NCBI RefSeq assembly: GCF_014268805.2 | Contig: NZ_JABWRF020000005.1 | Coordinates: 62,001 to 126,000 of the forward strand | From: Pseudomonas farsensis | GTDB taxonomy: Bacteria; Pseudomonadota; Gammaproteobacteria; Pseudomonadales; Pseudomonadaceae | Reading direction: 5' to 3' | DNA: 64,000 nucleotides | Shown: positions 35,145-43,963 of the stretch, one piece after another | Layout: every line of letters starts with the position of its first letter | Numbering within the stretch: the stretch's first letter is position 1 | Translations under genes and position numbers: made by a program | Notes under the pieces: generated by a model | What the model saw: the letters and a program-made list of their open reading frames with translations, nothing else | What the model was told of the DNA's origin: nothing | The model's database searches: none

Positions 35145-37073
35145 ATGCGCAGCCGCCTGTTACAACTTGCTTCCTGCCTGCTGCTCACCGCCACTGCCGC
35201 GAGTGCTGCACAGGCCGCCGACCTCACCCAGCAACGTCAGTACTACGATGAAGCCAAGCGCGCCCTGGCCAAAGGCGACAAAGGCCCGTACCTGCGTTAT
35301 GCCCAGGCGCTGCGTGATTACCCGCTGACGCCGTATCTCACTTACGACGAGCTGACCGCACGCCTGAAAAGCGCCAGCAACGAAGAAATCGAAGGTTTCC
35401 TTGCAGCCCACGGCGACCTGCCCCAGGCCAACTGGATGAAACTGCGCTGGTTGCGCTGGCTGGCCGAGCGCGGCGAATGGGATACCTTCACCAAGTATTA
35501 CGACACCAAGCTCAACTTCACCGAGCTGGACTGCCTGAACGGCCAGTACCAGTTGACCCACGGCCTTCGCGCCGAGGGCTTTGCCACTGCACAAAAACTG
35601 TGGAATGTCGGCAAATCGCAACCTGCGGCCTGTGAACCGCTGTTTGCGCAGTGGGCCGCTCAGGGGCAGTTGACCGAAGCCAGGCGCTGGGAACGCGCCA
35701 AGCTCGCTGCCCAGGCCCGCAACTATGGCCTGGCCGGCAATTTGGTGAAGACCCTCACCACCCTCGCCCCCCAGGGCAAGCTGCTGCTGGACGTGGCGCA
35801 AAAGCCTGAGCTGCTTAACCAGCCCTCGCGCTTCACCCCGGTCAGCGAGGCCATGTCCGACGTGGTCAGCCTGGGGCTGCGCCGCCTGGCAAGGCAAAAC
35901 CCGGAACAGGCCATGGCGCTGCTCGACGATTACGCCCAGCGCATGCACTTTTCACGTGACGAAAAGGTCGCCATCGCCCGCGAGATCGGCCTGACCCTGG
36001 CGCGTCGCTACGACCCACGCGCACTTGACCTGATGACCCGCTACGACCCCGAGCTGCGCGACAACACAGTGAGCGAATGGCGCATGCGCCTGCTGCTGCG
36101 CCTGGGCCGCTGGCAGGATGCCTATGAGCTGAGCAAGCGTCTTCCCCAGGACCTGGCGGCCAGCAGCCGCTGGAAGTACTGGCAAGCGCGCAGCCTGGAA
36201 CTTGCCCAGCCGAACAACGCGCAAATCACCCCGCTGTACAAGGCAGTTGCCCGTGAGCGCGATTTCTACGGCTTCCTTGCCGCAGACCGCGTACAAACGC
36301 CTTATCAGTTGAACAACAAACCGCTGGTGCTGAGCCCGCAACTGGTCAACAAGGTGCGTAACACCCCTGGCGTACGTCGCGCCCTGGAGTTCCACGCCCG
36401 CGGGCAAATCGTCGAGGGCCGCCGAGAGTGGTATCACGTCAGCCGGCACTTCAGCCGCGATGAAATGGTCGCCCAGGCACGCCTGGCCTATGACATGCGC
36501 TGGTACTTCCCGGCCATTCGTACCATCAGCCAGGCGCAGTACTGGGATGACCTGGATATCCGCTTCCCGATGGCTCACCGCGACACACTGGTGCGCGAGG
36601 CCAAGGTCCGCGGCCTGCATTCGAGCTGGGTATTTGCCATTACCCGCCAGGAAAGCGCCTTCATGGAAGACGCGCGCTCAAGCGTAGGCGCCAGTGGCCT
36701 GATGCAACTGATGCCGGCAACGGCCAAGGAAACCGCACGCAAGTTCAGTATTCCGCTGGCATCGCCTGCGCAGGTGCTCAACCCGGACAAGAACATCCAG
36801 CTGGGCGCGGCCTACCTGAGCCAGGTACACAGCCAGTTCAATGGCAACCGGGTGCTGGCTTCGGCGGCCTACAACGCAGGTCCGGGCCGCGTGCGGCAGT
36901 GGCTGAAGGGCGCCAAGCACTTGAGCTTCGATGTGTGGGTTGAGTCGATACCGTTCGATGAGACGCGCCAGTACGTGCAGAACGTGCTGTCGTATTCGGT
37001 GATCTACGGGCAGAAGCTCAATTCGCCGCAGCCGCTGGTCGACTGGCACGAGCGTTATTTCGACGATATGTAA
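35145..37073 (+). CDS. slt: Soluble lytic murein transglycosylase
   Basis: About 642 aa. A signal peptide (RLLQLASCLLLTATAASAAQA) directs it to the periplasm. The long U-shaped superhelical domain fills residues ~25-450; the goose-lysozyme-like catalytic domain is C-terminal with the catalytic Glu in FAITRQESAFMEDARSSVGA, followed by GLMQLMPATAKETA and AAYNAGPGRVRQWL. It cleaves the MurNAc-GlcNAc bond with 1,6-anhydro product. No start has a good ribosome site: ATG 35145 fits the signal peptide best; ATG 35121 is the alternative. Confidence 0.93.
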   Translation: MRSRLLQLASCLLLTATAASAAQAADLTQQRQYYDEAKRALAKGDKGPYLRYAQALRDYPLTPYLTYDELTARLKSASNEEIEGFLAAHGDLPQANWMKLRWLRWLAERGEWDTFTKYYDTKLNFTELDCLNGQYQLTHGLRAEGFATAQKLWNVGKSQPAACEPLFAQWAAQGQLTEARRWERAKLAAQARNYGLAGNLVKTLTTLAPQGKLLLDVAQKPELLNQPSRFTPVSEAMSDVVSLGLRRLARQNPEQAMALLDDYAQRMHFSRDEKVAIAREIGLTLARRYDPRALDLMTRYDPELRDNTVSEWRMRLLLRLGRWQDAYELSKRLPQDLAASSRWKYWQARSLELAQPNNAQITPLYKAVARERDFYGFLAADRVQTPYQLNNKPLVLSPQLVNKVRNTPGVRRALEFHARGQIVEGRREWYHVSRHFSRDEMVAQARLAYDMRWYFPAIRTISQAQYWDDLDIRFPMAHRDTLVREAKVRGLHSSWVFAITRQESAFMEDARSSVGASGLMQLMPATAKETARKFSIPLASPAQVLNPDKNIQLGAAYLSQVHSQFNGNRVLASAAYNAGPGRVRQWLKGAKHLSFDVWVESIPFDETRQYVQNVLSYSVIYGQKLNSPQPLVDWHERYFDDM

Positions 37074-37084
37074 GCGGGAATGCG

Positions 37085-37114
37085 TTTGGCGGCCTTAAGG
37101 CCAGGGCCGCCAAA
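37085..37114. terminator. Hairpin between convergent slt and MOSC genes
   Basis: TTTGGCGGCC (37085-37094) and GGCCGCCAAA (37105-37114) form a 10-bp perfect stem with a 10-nt loop. The arms end in A/T runs of three, so it could serve both strands weakly. Confidence 0.6.
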
Positions 37115-37131
37115 TATTCGCCGAAAAGGCC

Positions 37132-37935
37132 TCACTGCAACACCTGTACCTCCATCCCCACCTGCAACTGCCCCTCGCCGTCCACTGCCAGGTTCTGCCC
37201 AAACAGCACATCCCCGTCTTTCTCACGAAAGGTCTTCAGCGTGGTCAGCGGCTCACGGTCAGGGCTGCGCTCGCCCGTGGCGGGGTCGAGGGTGGTGAGG
37301 ATGCAGCGCACACTTGGCTTGAGCACGCGAAAGGTCATGGCGCCTATGCGAATACGCTTCCAGCCGTCCTCGGCGAAGGCCGGCGCGCCTTCGACCACAA
37401 GGTTTGGGCGAAAACGCAGCATTTCCATTGGCCGCCCTACCCGACTGCTGAGCTCGTCCAGCGAGGCCTGGCCGATCAGCAACAGCGGAAAACCGTCCGG
37501 AAAGGCCGCACGGTCGCTGTTCAGGCCATAGCCGTTGGGTAGGTAACGAGCCCGTGACTCCGGGCAATAGACCAGGCGCACAGGCTTGCCCAGCAACCCA
37601 CTGAGCCAGGCCGCGGCCGCGTCGCCAGCATCGGGCACACGCAGCGTATCGCGCCAGATGGTCACGCCGCGAAGGCCATCATCGGCTGCCGGTACAGGCA
37701 CGTTCAGCGGCGCAAGGCCCAATGCCTCAAGCAGCAACGAATCGTCTGCCAGATAACTTGCGCGCACCAGGCCAAGCCTGGGCCAGGCACGCTGCGTCAG
37801 AAAACGGCCATTCTCAGCTTCGACCACCAGCCAACGCCGGTCGCCAGCCAAGCCAAGGTTCCCCACGGGTGAGGCAGGCAGGCTTTGCGCCTGCGCCGAC
37901 TTCACCGGGTACCGGTACAACGCACTCAGAATCAT
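37132..37935 (-). CDS. MOSC-domain protein, YcbX-like
   Basis: 267 aa. An N-terminal beta-barrel domain (LYRYPVKSAQAQSLPASPVG, GDRRWLVVEAENGRFLTQR) is joined to a C-terminal MOSC domain with the cofactor-ligand Cys in KPSVRCILTTLDP, near residue 213. MOSC proteins carry a molybdenum cofactor or sulfur; YcbX in E. coli detoxifies N-hydroxylated bases. No 2Fe-2S domain is present at the C terminus, unlike E. coli YcbX. ATG 37935 is the only sensible start. Confidence 0.85.
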   Translation of the reverse strand: MILSALYRYPVKSAQAQSLPASPVGNLGLAGDRRWLVVEAENGRFLTQRAWPRLGLVRASYLADDSLLLEALGLAPLNVPVPAADDGLRGVTIWRDTLRVPDAGDAAAAWLSGLLGKPVRLVYCPESRARYLPNGYGLNSDRAAFPDGFPLLLIGQASLDELSSRVGRPMEMLRFRPNLVVEGAPAFAEDGWKRIRIGAMTFRVLKPSVRCILTTLDPATGERSPDREPLTTLKTFREKDGDVLFGQNLAVDGEGQLQVGMEVQVLQ

Positions 37936-37994
37936 CCCTGTCCGCCCCGCTGCGCTAAAACGCCGAGCTTATACCGAACAGCGACCGCCCGACA

Positions 37995-38930
37995 TCAGGC
38001 AGAGGCGTGCACCATGCTCAGGCGTTGGCGCACCACTTCAACCAGGCGATCCGGCTGGAACTTGGAGAGGAAGTTGTCGCAACCGACCTTCTTCACCATC
38101 GATTCGTTGAAACTGCCCGACAACGAGGTGTGCAGCACCACGTAGAGCTCACGCAAGCGCGGGTCGTTGCGAATTTCGGTGGTCAGGCGATAGCCGTCCA
38201 TCTCGGGCATTTCGGCGTCGGTGAAGATCATCAGCAGCTTTTCGCAGACGTCTTCGCCGGCATCGGCCCAGCCTTTGAGCATCCGCAGGGCCTTGAGGCC
38301 GTCGCTGGCCACATGCAGCTTCACGCCCAGCTGCGAAAGCGTATCGCGCAGCTGCGCCAAGGCCACGGTGGAGTCGTCCACCAACAGGATCTCGCGCCCA
38401 CGCGCAAGTGCCAGCACTGGGTCTTCAAGCTTGTCGCGGGAAACCTTGGCGTTGTACGGCACGATTTCGGCGAGCACTTTCTCGACGTCGATGATTTCCA
38501 CCAACTGCTCTTCAACCTTGGTAATCGCCGTCAGGTAGTGCTGGCGGCCGGCGCTGGTGGGCGGCGGCATGATCGATTCCCAGTTCATGTTGACGATGCG
38601 GTCGACGCCACCCACAAGGAACGCCTGCACCGAGCGGTTGTATTCGGTGACGATGATGGTGCTGTTCGGGCCTGGCTCCAGCGGGCGCATACCGATGGCC
38701 TGGGACAGGTCGATCACCGGCAGCGTCTGCCCGCGCAGGTTGACCACGCCACAGACGAACGCGTGGCGCTGTGGCATCAGGGTCAGCTTGGGTAGCTGCA
38801 ACACTTCCTGGACCTTGAACACGTTGATCGCGAACAGTTGCCGGCCAGCGAGGCGGAACATGAGAATTTCCAGGCGGTTCTCACCCACCAATTGCGTACG
38901 TTGATCTACCGTGTCGAGAATGCCGGCCAT
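37995..38930 (-). CDS. cheV: Chemotaxis coupling protein CheV (CheW-receiver fusion)
   Basis: 311 aa. The CheW domain is at residues ~10-160 (RLEILMFRLAGRQLFAINVFKVQEV, GVVNLRGQTLPVIDLSQAIG). The receiver domain is at ~180-305 (EILLVDDSTVALAQLRDTL) with the phospho-acceptor Asp in IFTDAEMPEMDGYRL and the Lys in FLSKFQPDRL. CheV couples receptors to CheA and adapts through phosphorylation. The ATG at 38930 matches the CheV N terminus (AGILDTVDQRTQLVGENRLE). A FliA-type promoter lies 49 nt upstream. Confidence 0.93.
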   Translation of the reverse strand: MAGILDTVDQRTQLVGENRLEILMFRLAGRQLFAINVFKVQEVLQLPKLTLMPQRHAFVCGVVNLRGQTLPVIDLSQAIGMRPLEPGPNSTIIVTEYNRSVQAFLVGGVDRIVNMNWESIMPPPTSAGRQHYLTAITKVEEQLVEIIDVEKVLAEIVPYNAKVSRDKLEDPVLALARGREILLVDDSTVALAQLRDTLSQLGVKLHVASDGLKALRMLKGWADAGEDVCEKLLMIFTDAEMPEMDGYRLTTEIRNDPRLRELYVVLHTSLSGSFNESMVKKVGCDNFLSKFQPDRLVEVVRQRLSMVHASA

Positions 38931-38978
38931 TAGGAAAACCCCCAGGCTTTGAGTCGGAAAAATGAATGCATCGGCCCT

Positions 38979-39005
38979 GTATCGGCGGATACCGGCACAG
39001 CTTGA
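38979..39005 (-). promoter_or_regulatory. FliA (sigma-28) type promoter of cheV
   Basis: Minus strand: TCAAGCTG (39005-38998), 11-nt spacer, GCCGATAC (38986-38979). This matches the flagellar sigma-28 consensus TAAAGTTT-N11-GCCGATAA in all the -10 core positions and in spacing. The cheV start is 49 nt downstream. Confidence 0.75.
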
Positions 39006-39240
39006 CCCCTTGTAGAAAAAGCGGTCGCCGGTAATTGATATCACTTTACCATCATGCTTTACTGCTGCCACCTCCTAGGCCGCCAGCAGGCCACCGCGCA
39101 CTGCCGCCCCGATACACCCTCAGGGAAACCCCTAGAGGCAATCGGGCGCAACCTGATGTTCGCAATATCCTTTAGCCATTAATGTGACGCCATTCTCAGT
39201 GCATGAATGGAGTCAGGCTTTTGTCAGTGAACGTCCAGCT

Positions 39241-39735
39241 ATGGCTCCAACCCGCTCCAGCCTCGGGCTGCGTACGACAATGATGGACCGTACAGCCACG
39301 CGCGAAGGGGCGCTGCAGGAATTTCTGCTCGATGCCCAGGTGCTCCTCAGCGGTGCGCAAGAGTGCCTGTCGCACCTGGAACTGATCGGCAACGACCCAG
39401 ACGCCTGCCTGTGCCTTGAAGAAACCCTCACCACCCTCGCCGACCGATGCGATAGCCTGGCGCTGGATGAAGTGGCGCAGTTCACCCGCGCGTTGCAGCA
39501 ACTGATCGCACCTGCCTGTGGTGAGCAACTGCTAGGCGGCGCAGCCTTGCCCATACTGGACGCCTGCCTTGCCCTGCTTGCCTGGCAGCTGGAACTGCTC
39601 GACCCAACCACCGGCTGCCTGGGCATGGACTGCGAAGAACAACGGTTGTTGCTTGACGAACTGGCCGAGCTACTTGCGCAACCTGCGACGCAAACGTGTG
39701 CGCAGCACTGCGACGGCGCCGATAGCGGCAACTAA
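39241..39735 (+). CDS. Small acidic helical protein, Hpt-like but without the histidine
   Basis: 164 aa from ATG 39241; GTG 39184 and ATG 39283 are other possible starts and none has a good ribosome site. The core begins LQEFLLDAQVLLSGAQECLSH, which resembles the first helix of CheA Hpt domains, followed by LCLEETLTTLADRCDSLALDEVAQFTRALQQ, which aligns with the phospho-accepting helix (pattern HTLKGSAxxxGLxxLAxLAHxLE). The position of the His is Thr (TTLADRC). It lies divergent from cheV. Hpt likeness is my reading of the pattern; function is unknown. Confidence 0.6.
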   Translation: MAPTRSSLGLRTTMMDRTATREGALQEFLLDAQVLLSGAQECLSHLELIGNDPDACLCLEETLTTLADRCDSLALDEVAQFTRALQQLIAPACGEQLLGGAALPILDACLALLAWQLELLDPTTGCLGMDCEEQRLLLDELAELLAQPATQTCAQHCDGADSGN

Positions 39736-40082
39736 CCTGCGACTAAAGATTCAACTACACCCTGGCAATAAGCAGTTAAGTTGTGTAACGGTTTGTTCAC
39801 AAGTTCAGGAACAAGGCACGCTTAGTTACACGTTTATCGCTGCCAGCAACATTAGGTAATGGCACTTAGCTATATCGGCCGTTGTGTACAGCGCCCCGCC
39901 ACCGCCCAAGCGCTGTGCTTTCAAGCAGTTATAGCCCCGCGACCAAAACCGTGCGAAGTGTTAACATGCACCGTTTCGAATATAAGCACCCTTATTTAAA
40001 CGGGTGATTGAAAGTGAGCGCCCGCTCTGTCTCAGTCACATGCCATATTTTCAACAGCAATGACTCGGTGGCTTCTTTAACT
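39736..40082. other. AT-richer intergenic region before the two-component pair
   Basis: About 350 bp, visibly richer in A/T than its surroundings. It presumably contains the promoter of the sensor kinase gene. No repeat, terminator or operator was recognised. GTG 40014 and TTG 40008 in frame with the kinase could be upstream starts. Confidence 0.4.
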
Positions 40083-40979
40083 ATGCTTGCACGCTTGAAA
40101 GCCCTCCGGCATTGGTATTCCAGAGCTGCCCTGCTGCGCTGGGCAACCACGCTTTTGTGTGTAGCGTCACTGCTCGCCAACCTGCTCATCGTGCTGCATG
40201 CCAAACCACTGCCGGCCAGCCTGCTGCTGCTGCAACTGGCTGCGATGGCAAGCGTCGCCTGGCACCTGCGCCACTGGGCGGGTGCAATCACCCTGCGCCC
40301 GGCCGAGCTTGCCCATCGCATGCTCAAGGTGCAGGAAGGTGAACGCCAACACCTGAGCCGTGAGCTGCACGACGATATCGGCCAATTGCTCACCGCCGCC
40401 AAGCTGCAAGTCGACTGGCTGCAGCGCCGCGTGCCGGCTGAACTGCAAGCGCACTGCAGCACCTTGAGCAATACGCTAAGCCACACCTTAAGCAACGTGC
40501 GCGATGTATCGGCACTGCTCAACCCGCGGCAACTGGCGAGCCTTGGGCTGGAAGCCAGCCTGCGCGCACACTTGCTGCGCACCCTGGCCAATACCGATAT
40601 CCACTGGAGCCTGGACTGCAATCAGCGCCTGGGCGGCATCAGTGAAGAAATGGCCATGGCTGCATTTCGCATCACCCAGGAAGCCGTCACCAACGCCCTG
40701 CGCCACGCCCAGGCAGGCAACCTGCTGGTGCGCCTGCAACGCACCGCCACAGGCCTTGCCTTGAGCATCCATGACGATGGCTGCGGCTTTACGCCAGTAT
40801 ACGACCCTGCCGCAGCTGGCCAGCGCGGCATGGCCGGCATGCATGAGCGTGCTACGGCGCTGCAAGGCTGGCTGACTGTAACCAGCACTCCAGGGCAAGG
40901 CACCCAGATCGAAGCCTTGTTCCCATGGCCACCGCGCAACCAGGAACGCGCCAGGACTCTAGCCTCACATGACATGTAA
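40083..40979 (+). CDS. NarX/UhpB-type sensor histidine kinase (HisKA_3)
   Basis: 298 aa from ATG 40083. Two N-terminal membrane segments (WATTLLCVASLLANLLIVL; ASLLLLQLAAMASVAWHL) with almost no loop between them, so there is no extracytoplasmic sensor domain. The HisKA_3 phospho-acceptor is in LSRELHDDIGQLLTAAKLQ, and the ATPase has FRITQEAVTNALRHAQA, HDDGCGF and GQRGMAGMHERATAL. It lacks HAMP and PAS. It overlaps the response regulator gene by 11 nt. Signal unknown; a membrane or intracellular cue is implied. Confidence 0.88.
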   Translation: MLARLKALRHWYSRAALLRWATTLLCVASLLANLLIVLHAKPLPASLLLLQLAAMASVAWHLRHWAGAITLRPAELAHRMLKVQEGERQHLSRELHDDIGQLLTAAKLQVDWLQRRVPAELQAHCSTLSNTLSHTLSNVRDVSALLNPRQLASLGLEASLRAHLLRTLANTDIHWSLDCNQRLGGISEEMAMAAFRITQEAVTNALRHAQAGNLLVRLQRTATGLALSIHDDGCGFTPVYDPAAAGQRGMAGMHERATALQGWLTVTSTPGQGTQIEALFPWPPRNQERARTLASHDM

Positions 40980-41628
40980 ATTGCTGCTGGTGGACGACCA
41001 TTCCCTGATTCGTGCAGGCGTCAGGGCACTGGTAGCGGACATTCCCGACTACACGGTGGTCGGCGAAGCCGAGGACGGCTCGCAACTGCTGGAGCAGGTA
41101 CGGCGCCTGAACCCGGATATCGTCCTGCTGGATATCTCGATGCGCTCGAGCAGCGGCCTGGATGCCCTTGCCCAACTGCGCGCCCATGGTTGCACCTGCA
41201 AGGTGCTGATGCTGTCAATGCATACCGACCCCGAGCTGATCATGCGCGCCCTCGAAAGCGGCGCCCACGGCTACCTGCTCAAAGACACCACGGCCACCGA
41301 ACTTGAGCAGGCCCTCAGCGCCCTGCGCAACAACGAGCGCTACCTCAGCCCGGCCATCGCGCACACGGTGATCAACCAGGCATTGCAGCGCGCACAAAGC
41401 GCCCGGTCGCCGGGGGATCAACGGCACAACCTCACCGCCCGCCAGCTGGAGATCCTGCGCCTGATCGTGCGCGGCAAATCTACCCGGGAAATCGCCGGAG
41501 GGCTGGGGCTTTCGATCAAGACGGTCGAAACCCACCGTTCGCAGATCATGAAGCGCCTGCAGATCTACGATGTGGCGGGCCTGGTGCTGTTTGCCGTGCG
41601 CGAGAAAATCATCAGCCTGGACGACTGA
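40969..41628 (+). CDS. LuxR/NarL-type response regulator
   Basis: 219 aa. The receiver domain begins CKLLLVDDHSLIRAGVRALV with the phospho-acceptor Asp in PDIVLLDISMRSSSGLDAL near residue 55 and the Lys in GYLLKDTTATEL. The C-terminal helix-turn-helix is LTARQLEILRLIVRGKSTREI then LSIKTVETHRSQIMKRL. It is translated with the overlapping kinase and forms a pair with it. Its 3' end overlaps the 3' end of the convergent yegS gene by 17 nt. Confidence 0.92.
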   Translation: MTCKLLLVDDHSLIRAGVRALVADIPDYTVVGEAEDGSQLLEQVRRLNPDIVLLDISMRSSSGLDALAQLRAHGCTCKVLMLSMHTDPELIMRALESGAHGYLLKDTTATELEQALSALRNNERYLSPAIAHTVINQALQRAQSARSPGDQRHNLTARQLEILRLIVRGKSTREIAGGLGLSIKTVETHRSQIMKRLQIYDVAGLVLFAVREKIISLDD

Positions 41629-42499
41629 GCAGCGGCGAATCGGCCGGCAGGTGCACACGCAGTGCCCCCGGCACCGCTTCGAAACGCAGGCTGTCGGCCT
41701 GCAATGGCTCACCATCGAGGTTGATATCCAGCCCCTGCGAACTCTTGATCTCGACCCACGGCAGGCGCGCCCGCACAAACAGCTCCTCCCCGCCCAACAG
41801 CCCGCGCAGCGCACCGACCATTTCCTGCGGCCCAGGCAAAATACCGATATCCAGCAGGCCATCGTCTGCGACCGCCTCTGGGCACAGCACGTGCCCGCCG
41901 CCGGCCTGGCGACCATTGCCGATCCCCAATGCCAGCAAGTCGCCCTGCCAGTGAAAATCCGGCCCCTGCAGCTCCACCGAAGCGATCTGCAGCTCGCTGA
42001 AGCGCGACAGCCCGGTGAACAGATAAGCCGCAGCGCCCAGCACCTTTTTCAGGTCTTCGGAGGTGTTGGCGGTGACCTGGCTGCCGAAACCGCCGGTGGC
42101 CATGTTGAGAAATAGTTGGTCGCCCACCCGGCCCAGGTCGATAGCCCTTGGCGGTTGCTCCAGCAGTGCCAAGGCTTCGGCGGGCTCCAACGGTACCCCA
42201 GCGGCCTTGGCGAAATCGTTGGCGGTGCCCAGCGGCAGCAGCACCAGGCTGGCCTCGGTGCCAGCGCGGCCCATGGCTTCGGCGACATCGCGCAAGGTGC
42301 CGTCGCCACCGCCGGCCACCACATGGGTATAGCCTGCCGCCAGGGCTTCATCGACCAGGCGCTGCGCGTCGCCCGCCTCCCAGGTCAGGCGCACATCAAG
42401 CGTCCAGCCGCGCTCGCGCACCTCGCCAACCGCTGCGCGAACATCATCGTTGGTGGCTTGTTTGCCATGCAGGATCAGCAGTGCCTTGCGTTCAGCCAT
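41612..42499 (-). CDS. yegS: YegS/DAGK-type lipid kinase
   Basis: 295 aa. The diacylglycerol-kinase catalytic fold: ALLILHGKQATNDDVRAAV, then the nucleotide loop VVAGGGDGTLRDVAEAM near residue 65 and LPLGTANDFAKAAGVP. The C-terminal half has GDLLALGIGNGRQAGGG and VADDGLLDIGILPG, as in YegS. It phosphorylates phosphatidylglycerol in E. coli; substrate here is inferred. The ATG at 42499 follows GGAG. Confidence 0.92.
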   Translation of the reverse strand: MAERKALLILHGKQATNDDVRAAVGEVRERGWTLDVRLTWEAGDAQRLVDEALAAGYTHVVAGGGDGTLRDVAEAMGRAGTEASLVLLPLGTANDFAKAAGVPLEPAEALALLEQPPRAIDLGRVGDQLFLNMATGGFGSQVTANTSEDLKKVLGAAAYLFTGLSRFSELQIASVELQGPDFHWQGDLLALGIGNGRQAGGGHVLCPEAVADDGLLDIGILPGPQEMVGALRGLLGGEELFVRARLPWVEIKSSQGLDINLDGEPLQADSLRFEAVPGALRVHLPADSPLLSRPG

Positions 42500-42730
42500 G
42501 ATCAATCTCCGTGGGAAAGCCCTACCGCTATCTCGACCACAGGCGACGACCAATTGCTCCCGAGCCAGGAACAAATCTGCTCTCAAGCATAAAACTCCGC
42601 ATCAACCGCCGCCCCATTCAACCTCAAGCTCGACAGATAATTGGCCCTTAGGAAAAACCTGCGCGCAGAAAGCCATTTTATTGGCTTTACTTAATGACGG
42701 TCATCCAACTTGACGCGAGGAAGCGGTGCC

Positions 42731-43963
42731 ATGCGCATACTCTGGACACTGCCTTACCTGCCGTGGCCGACCACCTGCGGCAGCAAGACCCGGCAATATC
42801 ACCTGCTGCGTGCGCAGGCGCAGCGCGGCCACCGCATCACCTTGCTGGTGCAATCCAAAGTGCCGCTGTCCGACGCCGCACGGGACGCCCTGGAGCCTAT
42901 GCTCGAACGCCTGATCGTAATCCCGCGCAGGGCCGTGCACAGCCCGCTGAACCTGCTGGCTTCACCGATACTCGATTACCCGATGCGCGCCATCATCAAC
43001 GGCCTGGCGCCTTGCCTGCGGCACCGCTTCGAACAGTTGCTCGACGAGCCGTGGGATGTAATCCAGATAGAACACAGCTACAGCTTCCAGCCATTCGAAC
43101 AAGCCCTGCAAACCCGCGGCCTGCCCTACATGCTCACCGAGCACACCCTCGAATCAGTGATGGGCGCCGCCTGCAACGATCGCCTGCCGCTGTGGCTGCG
43201 CCCGCTCAACGCCTTCGACCGCTGGCGCTACCGGCGCTGGGAACAGCGCGTGTTGCGCCAGCCCAGCGAACTGGTGGCGGTCAGCGGCCATGACGCGGCG
43301 TTGATCGGGCAGATCAGCGGCCGCAAGGTCAACGTGGTGGTCAATGGCGTGGACTGCGCCCATTACCAATGCGTGCAGCCTGCACTGCACAGCCAGCGGC
43401 TGCTGTTTGTCGGCAATTTCGAGTACGGCGCCAACCTCGAGGCGCTCGAGTGGGCTCTTGAAGAGATCCTGCCGCAGGTGTGGATGAGCAACCCAGCGGT
43501 GCGCCTGGCGATTGCCGGGCATGCGTTGCCGGCCAATTTCAAACTGCACTGGAACGACCCGCGCATCGAATGGGTAGGCTACCGCCCAGACCTGCGTGAG
43601 CTGCAGCAGCGCTGCGCGGTGTTTCTGGCGCCTCTACGCTATGCCGGTGGTTCGAAGGTGAAAATCCTCGAAGCCATGGCTGCAGGCATACCCGTGATCA
43701 CCACCAGCAAAGGGGTTTCCGGCCTTGCCGCCAACCGCGGCGAGCACTACCTTAGCAGTGACGACAGCGGGCAATTGGCGCTGCAGATCACCCAATTGCT
43801 CAGCCAGCCTGCGCGCATGGCGCAACTGGGCGAGGCGGGGCGCCAGTTTGCCCGTCAGCACCACGACTGGAGCGTGGCTGCCCAGCAGCTGGAAAGCGTG
43901 CATATGCGCCTGGCGCAACTGGCACCTGCCACCGCGCCGGCGCGGGTAGCCCTAGCCAAGTAG
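42731..43963 (+). CDS. Orphan GT4-family glycosyltransferase
   Basis: 410 aa, GT-B fold. It begins RILWTLPYLPWPTTCGSKTRQYHLLRA and has the N-domain/C-domain linker VNGVDCAHYQ, the nucleotide-sugar region FVGNFEYGANLEALEWAL, and the E-x7-E motif in VKILEAMAAGIPVITTSKGVSGL. ATG 42731 follows GAGGAAG at 10 nt. No other polysaccharide gene lies nearby, so acceptor and donor cannot be inferred. It is divergent from yegS and overlaps the end of moeA by 12 nt. Confidence 0.85.
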   Translation: MRILWTLPYLPWPTTCGSKTRQYHLLRAQAQRGHRITLLVQSKVPLSDAARDALEPMLERLIVIPRRAVHSPLNLLASPILDYPMRAIINGLAPCLRHRFEQLLDEPWDVIQIEHSYSFQPFEQALQTRGLPYMLTEHTLESVMGAACNDRLPLWLRPLNAFDRWRYRRWEQRVLRQPSELVAVSGHDAALIGQISGRKVNVVVNGVDCAHYQCVQPALHSQRLLFVGNFEYGANLEALEWALEEILPQVWMSNPAVRLAIAGHALPANFKLHWNDPRIEWVGYRPDLRELQQRCAVFLAPLRYAGGSKVKILEAMAAGIPVITTSKGVSGLAANRGEHYLSSDDSGQLALQITQLLSQPARMAQLGEAGRQFARQHHDWSVAAQQLESVHMRLAQLAPATAPARVALAK

